DNA of 64,000 bases from Clostridia bacterium (GTDB taxonomy: Bacteria; Bacillota; Clostridia; Oscillospirales; Acutalibacteraceae): the NCBI GenBank assembly GCA_017466365.1, contig JAFTUG010000009.1:1-64000 (forward strand), in the 5' to 3' direction. This document shows positions 34,042-41,830 of the stretch, piece by piece. The position numbers and the translations under genes were made by a program. Below the pieces are notes generated by a model. The model saw only the letters and a program-made list of their open reading frames with translations, searched no databases and had not been told where the DNA came from. Within the stretch, counting starts at the first letter, position 1. The number at the start of each line of letters is the position of its first letter.

Positions 34042-34069
34042 ATTTTATCATATGAAAATTTTTTGTCAA
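34042..34069 (-). promoter_or_regulatory. Sigma-A promoter of the EFR1-galM unit
   Basis: TTGACA (34064-34069) and TAAAAT (34042-34047) on the minus strand with a 16-base spacer. Confidence 0.8.
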
Positions 34070-34072
34070 TAA

Positions 34073-34100
34073 GTATTAAGCGGTCAATCGTGGCATAATA
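34073..34100 (+). promoter_or_regulatory. Possible sporulation-type promoter of the Asn/Gln protein gene
   Basis: CATAATA (34094-34100) with GTATT 16 bases upstream (34073-34077) resembles the -10 and -35 of forespore sigma factors F/G. No sigma-A -35 box lies at the right distance. Low confidence. Confidence 0.25.
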
Positions 34101-34144
34101 AAAGTGAACTTTGTGTTCAAAAAATTTAAGGAGAGAATCTCACA

Positions 34145-34291
34145 ATGGAAAACAACAACAAGAATCAGCAGAATAATCAGCAGAATAATCAGCAGAATAA
34201 TCAGCAGAATAATCAGCAGAACAACAAGAACCAGCAGAACAATAAGAATCAGCAGAACAGCAAAAATCAGAAGAACAGAGAGAATTTCTGA
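34145..34291 (+). CDS. Asn/Gln-repeat small protein, 48 residues
   Basis: A short gene with AAGGAG 9-10 bases before its ATG. About three quarters of its 48 residues are Asn or Gln: MENNNKNQQ, then the unit NNQQ repeated five times, then KNQQNNKNQQNSKNQKNRENF. The DNA repeat is the 12-base unit AATAATCAGCAG, so copy number can change without shifting the frame. Two of the other frames give equally repetitive but implausible peptides. A terminator follows. It could be a spore-associated or phase-separating low-complexity protein; the function is unknown. The possible forespore-type promoter upstream is the only hint. Confidence 0.6.
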   Translation: MENNNKNQQNNQQNNQQNNQQNNQQNNKNQQNNKNQQNSKNQKNRENF

Positions 34292-34317
34292 ACCGAAAAT
34301 TCATAAGCTTTACTGCG

Positions 34318-34346
34318 AACGGCGGGGGCTTGCTCCCGCCGTTTTT
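34318..34346 (+). terminator. Intrinsic terminator of the Asn/Gln protein gene
   Basis: AACGGCGGG and CCCGCCGTT arms followed by TTT. Confidence 0.85.
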
Positions 34347-34350
34347 ACAT

Positions 34351-34387
34351 AAAAAAGGGACTGCCTTGAGACAGTCCCTTTAAAAAA
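34351..34387 (-). terminator. Intrinsic terminator of the PHP protein gene
   Basis: AAGGGACTG and CAGTCCCTT form the stem; T-runs flank it on the minus strand, directly at the stop codon of the PHP gene. Confidence 0.85.
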
Positions 34388-35764
34388 TTATATTAATCTG
34401 ATAAGCTCCTGAATGATAACGCCTGCACGAAGGCTCTTAAGAACGGTGAGAATATTCTCCCAAAGAGCTTCAATACCTGTTTTTTCTTCATATTCAAGAA
34501 GCTCTGCACCGCTGTCAATAGTGAGTGCCTGAGTGATTGTCATACCGCCTTCGCCGAGGAGTTCTGCTCTTACGTAAAGGAAATCTTCTGCGCCGTCAAC
34601 TGTGTCAAGGTCAAGAGTAACCTCGTTATCGCCGATTTCGCAAGCCTTGATAACCTTGCCGTTTGCGATGAACTGAAGCTCATCTGCATCCTTTGCGGCA
34701 ACGGTGATTTTGTGGCCGTCAACAACAACCTTTGTGAACATAGGATAGGGAAGACCGCTGTCGATAACATCAAATTCCTTGTCGGGTCCGATGTCGTTGA
34801 CAGTGTTTTCACGGAGCTTTCTTGTTACCATAAAGAATGCACCGCTCTGCATGGTTTCCTCGATGTGTTTAACATCGTTTTCCTCCATCATAAAGATGCT
34901 GAAGGATGAGTCAACTGTTCCCTTGTGGTGAGCATCGGTATTGCTGAAGCCGATAACGTTCTTGCCGTAGGGAAGAGTATACATGAGAAGGTTATCCCAG
35001 AAAACTCTGTCGTAACCGGTTGTGCCGTTTCTTTCGTTGAAAACCTCTGTGCCGAGGCAGGAATCATACTTAAGAATAAAATCACCAAAAGTCTTTACCA
35101 TTTCAGGGTCATTTACAACCTGAGGGTTTGAGTTGGAATCAAGCCAGTCACCGGGATGGTTGATATGGGAAAGACCGCCGTTCTCTTCGATAAAAGCAAG
35201 AGCCTGCTCATATCCCCATTCGTCTTCGCAGCCGGGGAAGCCGGTACCGACATTTTCGGGAAGGAAGTATCCGTTAACGTGATTTTTGGTGAGAGAAATA
35301 AAGTTGAATTCGTTTGCACCGAGAACGGGAACCATCTTCTTGTTTCTTACCGTGCCGTCATAGAGAGGATATGTGCCGTTCTGAATAGCTGTATATTCTT
35401 CTGTTGTAAGGTGCTCATACTTGCAGCCGATGATGGGCTGATAGAGATAGAGAGCGGGGAACGAAGGAGCTCTGTCCCAGTCAACACCTGTAACGCCGTG
35501 GTCAGCATTTGCAAGGAAATCATAATCCTGATTATAGTATTCCTTAACCATAACCGAAAGGGATTCGTCTGCGTCGCTGTAGGTAGTGTGTGAATGAAGG
35601 GTGCCTTTGTATGCGCCCCATGCGTTTTTGCCTTCCCATATAACATCCTTATAAGGGGAAACAATTACATAGTCGCCGCTTGCCGCATTTGCTGCAAGAA
35701 TGCCGAGAGGCATAACGAGCATAATGCTTAATACTGCACAAAGAACCTTTTTGAACATTTTCAT
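34388..35764 (-). CDS. Secreted PHP-domain phosphoesterase-like protein
   Basis: An exported protein of 458 residues with a signal peptide (residues 1-30, ending near AANAASG). The PHP metal-dependent phosphoesterase core is visible: GTLHSHTTYSDAD (motif I), LANADHGVT, GLSHINHPGDW and SNTDAHHKG, giving the His/Asp ligands for a multi-metal site. After about residue 330 a beta-rich domain follows (KVVVDGHKITVAAKDADELQFIANG). The C-terminus is an amphipathic tail (GIEALWENILTVLKSLRAGV) with no LPXTG. The start ATG at 35764 follows GGAGGTC; the nine codons upstream contain the ribosome binding site and are rejected. The substrate is unknown. Confidence 0.85.
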   Translation of the reverse strand: MKMFKKVLCAVLSIMLVMPLGILAANAASGDYVIVSPYKDVIWEGKNAWGAYKGTLHSHTTYSDADESLSVMVKEYYNQDYDFLANADHGVTGVDWDRAPSFPALYLYQPIIGCKYEHLTTEEYTAIQNGTYPLYDGTVRNKKMVPVLGANEFNFISLTKNHVNGYFLPENVGTGFPGCEDEWGYEQALAFIEENGGLSHINHPGDWLDSNSNPQVVNDPEMVKTFGDFILKYDSCLGTEVFNERNGTTGYDRVFWDNLLMYTLPYGKNVIGFSNTDAHHKGTVDSSFSIFMMEENDVKHIEETMQSGAFFMVTRKLRENTVNDIGPDKEFDVIDSGLPYPMFTKVVVDGHKITVAAKDADELQFIANGKVIKACEIGDNEVTLDLDTVDGAEDFLYVRAELLGEGGMTITQALTIDSGAELLEYEEKTGIEALWENILTVLKSLRAGVIIQELIRLI

Positions 35765-35793
35765 AAAAAGACCTCCTGATAATATATACATTA

Positions 35794-35822
35794 ATTAAAC
35801 CACTTTTTGAATAATATGTCAA
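35794..35822 (-). promoter_or_regulatory. Sigma-A promoter of the PHP protein gene
   Basis: TTGACA (35817-35822) and TTTAAT (35794-35799) with a 17-base spacer on the minus strand. Confidence 0.8.
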
Positions 35823-35854
35823 TTATATTTCTTCGTAGCATTTGAAAAATTATT

Positions 35855-35889
35855 TAAAAAAGGACTGCTTTCGTTAAAAAAAGCAGTCC
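35855..35889 (-). terminator. Intrinsic terminator of the exporter gene
   Basis: GGACTGCTTT and AAAGCAGTCC form a 10-base stem followed by TTTTTT on the minus strand, 11 bases after the stop codon. Confidence 0.85.
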
Positions 35890-35899
35890 ATATTCCGTT

Positions 35900-38800
35900 T
35901 TATTCTGTTCGGAGTGCTTCTACGGGATCTTTGCGTGAAGCAATCTTTGAGGGAACGAGTCCCGCAACAAAAGTGAGCGACATGCTGATGATAATAAGTG
36001 CAATTGCGCCGTTTACGGGAAGCTGCGAAACATTCGGCAAGCCTGCAAGATACTCAATAATCGCATTGATGGGGATTGTCAGCAGCAGCGTTGAGCCGAT
36101 ACCGATTGCACCCGAAACAAAGCCCACAATGAGCGTTTCGGCATTGAAAACTCTGGAAATATCCTTTTTCGATGCACCGATTGCACGGAGAATGCCGATT
36201 TCCTTTGTTCTTTCAAGAACGGAGATATAGGTAATAATTCCTATCATAATTGATGAAACAACAAGTGAAATTGCAACGAAAGCAATAAGAACATAAGAAA
36301 TGATGTTGATGATTGTTGTTACCGAAGAAAGGAGAAGTCCGATATAGTCGGTATACTTGATTTCATTTTTCTCATTGCCGGCTGCTGTTGATGCGGCGTT
36401 GTATTTTTCAATTTCATCCGAAATCAAATCCTTGGACTCGAAATCGTTGGGATAAATATAAATTGACTTGGGGTTATTGAGGTCTGCCACACCGAGCAGA
36501 GCGAGTGCTTCTTCACAGCTTGTTGTGAGGGGCTGGGGTTCAGGTTCGGGCTCGGGTTCGGGCTCGGGTTCAACCGTCTCGGGCTTTTTATCTTCCGAAG
36601 GCTTTTCTTCGTTGGGTTTGTCTTCATTGGGCTTATCTTCGCCCGGTGTTTCCTCGCCGCCTGCAGGAGGAGGTGCAACCTCGCCGAATTCGCCGCTCAT
36701 AATTGCGTTGAGCATCTTGAGCTTTGTTTCCTTATCCATCATCTGGAGGAAGGAAAGAGCCTGTGCGCCGTCTATCTGACCCATGCCCTCGATTTCCTGA
36801 CCCGCAAGCATCTCGTCAAGGTAGCCGATAAGCTCATTTCTTTCGGAGAGTGAGAGCATGCTCTTGAGCATAAGCTCAACGGTACGCTTCATTTTTTCGG
36901 CTTCTTCGCCGCTGTAGTTCTTATCAATTTCAGCATAGATTTCTTCTTCGCTGACTGCGGGGAACTGGCTGAAATCGGGCATTCCGTTTGTTGCGGTGGG
37001 TGTTGCCTTGGGAGCTTCACCCGTGAATTTCATCGAGCTTGCAGAAGGAGCGGTATCCGCAACCGCTTCGATTGAAGAATCAATCTGCGGGTCAAGAGAT
37101 ACGCCTGAAACTGCAGGGGCAGGAGTCTGTGCAGCTGAATTTGCACTTGCTTCTGCCTTAAGCTTATTTATTTCGGCATTTGCAAATGGGATGCCTGTGA
37201 AAACATCAATTTCGGGGTTTGCCTTCTGCTGTTTAACAATTTCGCATTCGTTTGTTGCGTTGATAACATGCTTTGTAAGCTCTGCGGTATAGCCGATTGC
37301 GCCCATGGTGGTTACCATAATCGAATCGTCTGCAGGTCTTACGATACCAACGATTTTGATATCCTCGCCGTTATTGATGAGATTCTGAACGTAGAGGTCA
37401 TCGCCGTGCATGTCATCCCATGTTTTGGTTTCTTCGTTATAGCTGTAGTAATCGGGTTCAAGCACAAGCTTGAAGGTCATATTGAGAATATCGTCATATT
37501 CGATTTCATATTTTTTCGGAGTATATTCCTCGCCGCTCTGCATTGCCATGAATGCCTGCATCATATCCTGGCTTGTTGAAAGACCGAGACCCTGAATGGC
37601 GATATCGCTGATTTCGTTATTCTTATCAATAATAAGAACAACCTCGTTATATGCCTGCGGCCAGCCGCCCTTAACGATTTCGTACTGGTCCTCGAGCATT
37701 TCTCTGTTATCGATAAGCTCCTGCCATGAGTCCATCATAGCTTGCATTGAAGCCATTGCGGAATTATCCATCTGCATGCCGCCCATGTTGATGCTTCCCA
37801 TCATGGTTTCCATCATGGAAATTACGGGGCTGGGGTAAACCTGATTTATGCCGTTGCTTGTATCCGAAGCAAAAATATTGAGCGTTCCGCCGTAGCTGTA
37901 TTTGATGCTGCTTGCCAAATCGTCAATTGTGCATTCTTCGCTTTCGAGATATTTTTTGAATTCGCCGAGATTATTCTGCCAGATTTCCGAGGTGAAGGAT
38001 TCCATCATGCTCGATGACATGGAGTTTGAATAGACCTTGTCAAGCCCGTGGTTTACTTCGCCCGATACCGTGCCCGTCATTCCGCCGAGCATGGCATTCA
38101 TATCCATGGCGGTTTTTTCTATCATTACGGGATAGGATGTGAGGGTTTCCTGCTGAATTGAGTCAATATATGCCTGAAATCCGTTTGAAAGAGCAAGGAT
38201 GAGAGCAATACCGATAATTCCTATGCTTCCTGCGAAAGAGGTGAGGAAGGTTCTCATCTTTTTTGTCATAAGATTGTTGAGTGAAAGCGAGAGAGCCGTG
38301 AAGAAGGACATCGAGGGCTTTTTGGGCATCTGCTTTGCCGCTTTTTTCTCCGATCTCTTTTCTGCTCTTGTTTTTTCCTTGCGTTCAACATCCTCTGTTG
38401 TGTAAGGGTCGGTATCGTCAACGATATTTCCGTCAACAAGTCTGATTATTCTTGTTGAATATTCCTCGGCAAGCTCGGGGTTATGAGTAACCATGATAAC
38501 AAGCTTTTCTTTGGAAATTTCCTTAAGTAAATCCATAATCTGAACGCTTGTTTCGGTATCGAGTGCGCCCGTCGGTTCGTCTGCAAGCAGAATTTCGGGG
38601 TCATTTACAAGAGCTCTTGCAATTGCAACTCTCTGCATCTGACCGCCCGACATCTGATTGGGCTTCTTTGAAAGCTGGTCGCCGAGACCCACCTTTTCAA
38701 GCGCCGCCTTTGCCTTTTCTTTGCGTTCGCTCTTTGAAACGCCCGAAAGAGTCAGCGCAAGCTCAACGTTTGAAAGCACACTCTGATGAGGAATAAGGTT

Positions 38801-39076
38801 ATAGTTTTGGAAAACAAAGCCGATTGAGTGGTTGCGGTAGCTGTCCCAATCACCGTCCTTGAAATCCTTGGTTGATTTGCCTTCGATGATAAGGTCGCCC
38901 GTTGTATATTGGTCGAGACCGCCGATGATGTTAAGCAGGGTTGTTTTACCGCAGCCCGAATGGCCGAGAATGGAAACAAACTCGCTCTTGCGGAATTCAA
39001 TGTTAACGCCTTTAAGAGCGACAACCTTGCTGTCACCCGCAACATACTCCTTAACGATATTTTTTAATTTCAGCAT
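35900..39076 (-). CDS. MacB-like ABC exporter, ATPase fused to FtsX permease
   Basis: A single polypeptide of 1058 residues. Residues 1-225 are the ATPase: Walker A GHSGCGKTT (38-46), signature MSGGQMQRVAIARAL, Walker B EILLADEPTGALD, switch His in MVTHNPELAEE. TM1 is at about 280-300 (FAGSIGIIGIALILALSNG). A very large extracytoplasmic region follows (about 300-920), then three membrane segments in the FtsX-like domain (ISYVLIAFVAISLVVSSIMI, IVGFVSGAIGIGSTLL, LIIISMSLTFVAGLVP). Near its end the external part has a Pro/Glu tract (PNEDKPNEEKPSED, then EPEPEPEP) that probably acts as a spacer. A divergent TetR gene and operator suggest induction by a toxic compound or antimicrobial peptide. Confidence 0.9.
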   Translation of the reverse strand: MLKLKNIVKEYVAGDSKVVALKGVNIEFRKSEFVSILGHSGCGKTTLLNIIGGLDQYTTGDLIIEGKSTKDFKDGDWDSYRNHSIGFVFQNYNLIPHQSVLSNVELALTLSGVSKSERKEKAKAALEKVGLGDQLSKKPNQMSGGQMQRVAIARALVNDPEILLADEPTGALDTETSVQIMDLLKEISKEKLVIMVTHNPELAEEYSTRIIRLVDGNIVDDTDPYTTEDVERKEKTRAEKRSEKKAAKQMPKKPSMSFFTALSLSLNNLMTKKMRTFLTSFAGSIGIIGIALILALSNGFQAYIDSIQQETLTSYPVMIEKTAMDMNAMLGGMTGTVSGEVNHGLDKVYSNSMSSSMMESFTSEIWQNNLGEFKKYLESEECTIDDLASSIKYSYGGTLNIFASDTSNGINQVYPSPVISMMETMMGSINMGGMQMDNSAMASMQAMMDSWQELIDNREMLEDQYEIVKGGWPQAYNEVVLIIDKNNEISDIAIQGLGLSTSQDMMQAFMAMQSGEEYTPKKYEIEYDDILNMTFKLVLEPDYYSYNEETKTWDDMHGDDLYVQNLINNGEDIKIVGIVRPADDSIMVTTMGAIGYTAELTKHVINATNECEIVKQQKANPEIDVFTGIPFANAEINKLKAEASANSAAQTPAPAVSGVSLDPQIDSSIEAVADTAPSASSMKFTGEAPKATPTATNGMPDFSQFPAVSEEEIYAEIDKNYSGEEAEKMKRTVELMLKSMLSLSERNELIGYLDEMLAGQEIEGMGQIDGAQALSFLQMMDKETKLKMLNAIMSGEFGEVAPPPAGGEETPGEDKPNEDKPNEEKPSEDKKPETVEPEPEPEPEPEPQPLTTSCEEALALLGVADLNNPKSIYIYPNDFESKDLISDEIEKYNAASTAAGNEKNEIKYTDYIGLLLSSVTTIINIISYVLIAFVAISLVVSSIMIGIITYISVLERTKEIGILRAIGASKKDISRVFNAETLIVGFVSGAIGIGSTLLLTIPINAIIEYLAGLPNVSQLPVNGAIALIIISMSLTFVAGLVPSKIASRKDPVEALRTE

Positions 39077-39092
39077 AAAAAGTAAAATCCCC

Positions 39093-39121
39093 TTGACAAA
39101 CAGATTTATAACTGTTACACT
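39093..39121 (+). promoter_or_regulatory. Promoter of the divergent TetR gene
   Basis: TTGACA (39093-39098) and TACACT (39116-39121) with a 17-base spacer. The -10 box lies within the inverted repeat at 39110-39131. Confidence 0.65.
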
Positions 39122-39131
39122 TGTAACAGTT
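39110..39131. promoter_or_regulatory. Candidate TetR operator
   Basis: AACTGTTAC-ACTT-GTAACAGTT is a perfect 9-base inverted repeat with a 4-base centre. It overlaps the -10 box of the TetR gene and lies in the start region of the oppositely transcribed exporter gene, so one bound dimer could repress both. Confidence 0.75.
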
Positions 39132-39224
39132 GCAAGTTTAGCATTAGTTTATGAACAAATCAATAACAAAATAATACATTTTTAAAAATTACTTACAAAA
39201 CGTTACAAATTCGGGGGAAGTGTA

Positions 39225-39797
39225 ATGCAAAAGAAAAACGATATCAATGCACTTACAAAGGAGTGCATAGTAACCGCTTTGCTTCGTCTTATGCAGACGA
39301 AGAATTACGAAAGCATTTCGATAACGGACATAACAAACCTTGCAGGTGTTTCGAGGATGGCTTATTACCGCAACTATAAGAGCAAGGACGAAATTCTTAT
39401 TAAGCACCTGATTGATATGGAAAAAATCCTGCTTACGGAGGTAGGCGGAGAAAAGGCGGAAACCTTCAGAGGTGCAATCGGTTATGTTTCGGGCTTCTTT
39501 CAGGAAAACGCCGAGGTTATTCAGGCTGTTTATGATGCGGGTCTTTCCCATCTTCTTACCAAAATGCTTGAAGAGAGAGTTTACAGCTATTTTCCCGTTG
39601 CCGCAACGGCAAAGGAGGGCAGATATGCCGTTCATTATTATGTGGGCGCAATCCTTTCGGTATTCAAGCTGTGGTTTGATAACGGCATGGTGGAATCGGT
39701 TGACGAAATCTCCGATATCATCTATAACCTGATTAATAATGAAAGCGCACTTAAATATATTGTAATGCCCATGAGTGATTTGACAAAAGCAAAATAA
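39225..39797 (+). CDS. TetR/AcrR-family regulator, divergent from the exporter
   Basis: A transcriptional repressor of 190 residues. Residues of about 8-55 form the TetR helix-turn-helix (LTKECIVTALLRLMQTKNYE, then ISITDITNLAGVSRMAYYRNYKSKDE). The remaining helical domain would bind an unidentified ligand. It starts at 39225, 148 bases from the exporter's start codon, with the operator between them. The usual arrangement is autorepression plus repression of the exporter until a transported compound binds. A GGGGGAAG ribosome binding site precedes the ATG. Confidence 0.9.
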   Translation: MQKKNDINALTKECIVTALLRLMQTKNYESISITDITNLAGVSRMAYYRNYKSKDEILIKHLIDMEKILLTEVGGEKAETFRGAIGYVSGFFQENAEVIQAVYDAGLSHLLTKMLEERVYSYFPVAATAKEGRYAVHYYVGAILSVFKLWFDNGMVESVDEISDIIYNLINNESALKYIVMPMSDLTKAK

Positions 39798-39798
39798 T

Positions 39799-39844
39799 AT
39801 ATCCCTGCCGAAAGTTTTTCCTTTTGGCAGGGATATTTCGTTTT
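39799..39844. terminator. Bidirectional terminator between TetR and rluA
   Basis: ATATCCCTGCC and GGCAGGGATAT form an 11-base stem around a 16-base loop. T-rich sequence follows on the plus strand. On the minus strand it would end the rluA transcript. Confidence 0.75.
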
Positions 39845-40487
39845 AAAACATATTCCAAGGCTCGGCTGACATATCGGGTTTATCCGAAAAAACAAGCCTT
39901 TCGCCGCTGACGGGATGGCAGAATTCGAGTGTATGTGCAAAAAGTGCAAGGCTGCCTCCGCCTCCGCCGTATCTTCCGTCGCCGTAAAGGGGCATTTTTC
40001 TGCTTGAAAACTGAACCCTTATCTGATGCGTTCTGCCCGTATGCAGAAGGATATCCAAAAGAGAAAAGCCGCCGTTTTCGCCGATAACCTCATATTCAAG
40101 CGAGGCTTCACGCACACCCTTACGCATGCGTTTTACCGTATAGGATTTGTTTTTCTGCTTATCCCTGAAAAGCAAATCCTTAAGAACTCCGCTCTTTTCC
40201 TCGGGAGAACCTTTCACAACAGCATAATAATGCTTTTTCACGGTGTTCTGCTCAATCTGCTTTGATAAAGCTGCCGCCGCTTTTGAGCTTTTGGCATAAA
40301 CCATAATCCCTGCCGTTTCTCTGTCCAGACGGTGAACGGGGAATGCCTCGGCTTTTTCGCCGCTTTGCTCAAAATGCTCATTCAGCAGAGAAATCATATC
40401 CGTGCCGTTTCCGTTTCCGTTCTGGCTTAAAATTCCGGCAGGCTTAAGGCATACTGCAATATGCTTATCCTCAAACAAAATCTTCAT
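39843..40487 (-). CDS. RluA-family RNA pseudouridine synthase
   Basis: Isomerises specific uridines in rRNA or tRNA. About 214 residues, a short form without the N-terminal S4 domain. The catalytic motif is VHRLDRETAGIMVYAKS, with the nucleophilic Asp in HRLDRETAG; LLDILLHTGRTHQIRVQF is the second conserved block. The ATG at 40487 is used rather than the TTG two codons upstream. The start lies 17 bases inside the end of the preceding TetR gene, so the two are translationally coupled. Target uridine unknown. Confidence 0.92.
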   Translation of the reverse strand: MKILFEDKHIAVCLKPAGILSQNGNGNGTDMISLLNEHFEQSGEKAEAFPVHRLDRETAGIMVYAKSSKAAAALSKQIEQNTVKKHYYAVVKGSPEEKSGVLKDLLFRDKQKNKSYTVKRMRKGVREASLEYEVIGENGGFSLLDILLHTGRTHQIRVQFSSRKMPLYGDGRYGGGGGSLALFAHTLEFCHPVSGERLVFSDKPDMSAEPWNMF

Positions 40488-41058
40488 TTTCAATCCTGCT
40501 CTTCATTCTTCTTTGGCTTCTTTTGAGTGCGTACCTGATGTTATCAACAACAAGCCAGAGCTGCGATGCAAGCTGAAAAGGATCCTCTCTCATGCCCGTT
40601 TTGAACCATTCGGAAAGAACGCCTACAAAGCCGTATTCGTAGAACGATGCAATGAATTCGATATCCTCATCGGGTACGTCCATATCTTCAGCAACATTCT
40701 TGACCACTTCAATAATAATCTGATTGCAGGCTCTGTACATATAGTTTTCGAGATATTCATAGCTTCGCGACGAACATATGTTATAAATCATTTTTTTGTG
40801 TTCATATGCCTCGTTGGCTATCTTTATAAATGCCGTAACCCATGATTTACCGTTTCCGTGCGCTTCAATCATTTCATTGATTTTCTTTGTAAAAATCTCT
40901 TCAAGCAAATCGTAAATATCGCTGTAATAATAGTAAAACGTGTTTCGGTTGATTTCACATGCATCGACTATGTCACGAATCGTTATTTTGTCAAACGGTT
41001 TTGTGCTCAACAGGTCGATAAATGTGTGATAAATCAAGTTTTTGGTATCACTCGCCAT
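40471..41058 (-). CDS. TetR/AcrR-family regulator
   Basis: A regulator of 195 residues. The helix-turn-helix is at about residues 5-55 (LIYHTFIDLLSTKPFDKITI, then IVDACEINRNTFYYYYSDIYDLLEEIF), the type found in DhaS-like and other Firmicute TetR proteins with an FYYYY motif. The C-terminal domain is helical with Tyr-rich segments. The first in-frame ATG (41073) is part of ATGGAGG, which is better read as the ribosome binding site for the ATG at 41058 (MASDTKN). It overlaps rluA. A possible operator TTCTCG/CGAGAA lies between promoter and gene, suggesting autoregulation. Confidence 0.9.
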   Translation of the reverse strand: MASDTKNLIYHTFIDLLSTKPFDKITIRDIVDACEINRNTFYYYYSDIYDLLEEIFTKKINEMIEAHGNGKSWVTAFIKIANEAYEHKKMIYNICSSRSYEYLENYMYRACNQIIIEVVKNVAEDMDVPDEDIEFIASFYEYGFVGVLSEWFKTGMREDPFQLASQLWLVVDNIRYALKRSQRRMKSRIENEDFV

Positions 41059-41099
41059 TTTTTTGTCCTCCATTAAATTTTTTGTCCCATTTTATACAT

Positions 41100-41117
41100 T
41101 TCTCGCAAATCCGAGAA
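41100..41117. promoter_or_regulatory. Inverted repeat downstream of the -10 box, candidate TetR operator
   Basis: TTCTCG-CAAATC-CGAGAA, a perfect 6-base inverted repeat, lies in the untranslated leader of the TetR-rluA transcript. Confidence 0.4.
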
Positions 41118-41130
41118 CATATTTGACGTT

Positions 41131-41159
41131 ATTGTAACACATTTGCAAATTTTTTGCAA
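41131..41159 (-). promoter_or_regulatory. Sigma-A promoter of the TetR-rluA unit
   Basis: TTGCAA (41154-41159) and TACAAT (41131-41136) with a 17-base spacer on the minus strand. Confidence 0.75.
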
Positions 41160-41265
41160 CCGTACAAAACCTTGCGAATGTAAAAAACAAATAATAACGG
41201 TGGCACGGGCAATAATAAATGCATAAAATTACTGTAGAGAATTTTAATGCAGAAGGGGCAGCGTA

Positions 41266-41733
41266 ATGTTTACTTATCACAGCCGTTCAAGAAGAATTAT
41301 AGAATATCTTTCACGCAGCAGACCGAGTGCGGCGGCGCAGATTTGCGGATGTACGGATTATCCCACCGTTTGCGGCACTCTTATGCTTTATCAGTCGCAT
41401 GCAGGAGTTTTTGCGGTTGTTTCGCTTGGAGGAATACCCGAAAAGCTCGGCAGAAGCAGCATTCTCGGAATGCATATTCACGACCCCGAAACGGGCATGC
41501 ACTATAACCCTGATAATCAGCCTCATCCAAATCATGCAGGCGATATGCCGCCTCTTTTTGTGAGCGGCTCGGATGCATGGTGCGCCTTTTTGTCGGAACG
41601 CTTTGATGTTAAAGAAATAATCGGCAAAACCGTTGTAATACACGGCAGAAGAGATGATTTCACATCGCAGCCGTCGGGCGACTCGGGAGAAAAAATCGCA
41701 CAGGGTGTAATCAAAAAATACGGCGGATGCTGA
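41266..41733 (+). CDS. Cu/Zn superoxide dismutase-like protein, no signal peptide
   Basis: A protein of 155 residues of the Cu/Zn superoxide dismutase family. All metal ligands can be matched: HIH and VVIH supply three copper His, MHYNP the bridging His, and QPHPNHAGD the two further zinc His and the Asp. Two changes stand out. The Cys pair of the intrasubunit disulfide is absent (SGEKIAQGVI instead of a Cys before GVI), and the active-site Arg position appears as Lys. There is no signal peptide, although bacterial SodC is usually exported. The RBS AGAAGGGG precedes ATG 41266. It may be an active cytoplasmic enzyme or a metal-binding relative. Confidence 0.75.
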   Translation: MFTYHSRSRRIIEYLSRSRPSAAAQICGCTDYPTVCGTLMLYQSHAGVFAVVSLGGIPEKLGRSSILGMHIHDPETGMHYNPDNQPHPNHAGDMPPLFVSGSDAWCAFLSERFDVKEIIGKTVVIHGRRDDFTSQPSGDSGEKIAQGVIKKYGGC

Positions 41734-41830
41734 AAAACGGGTGTTGAGCAAAGATTTTCCGCATACCGTTGAAAATATCGGAAACATGATTTATAATAAC
41801 GGTTGCAATATCTCGATAAGGAGAAAGCTT

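Noticed and set aside
34104..34352. Open frame with RISRIISRIISRII repeats
   Set aside because: It is a different frame of the same 12-base repeat; only the MENNNKNQQ frame has a ribosome binding site at its ATG.
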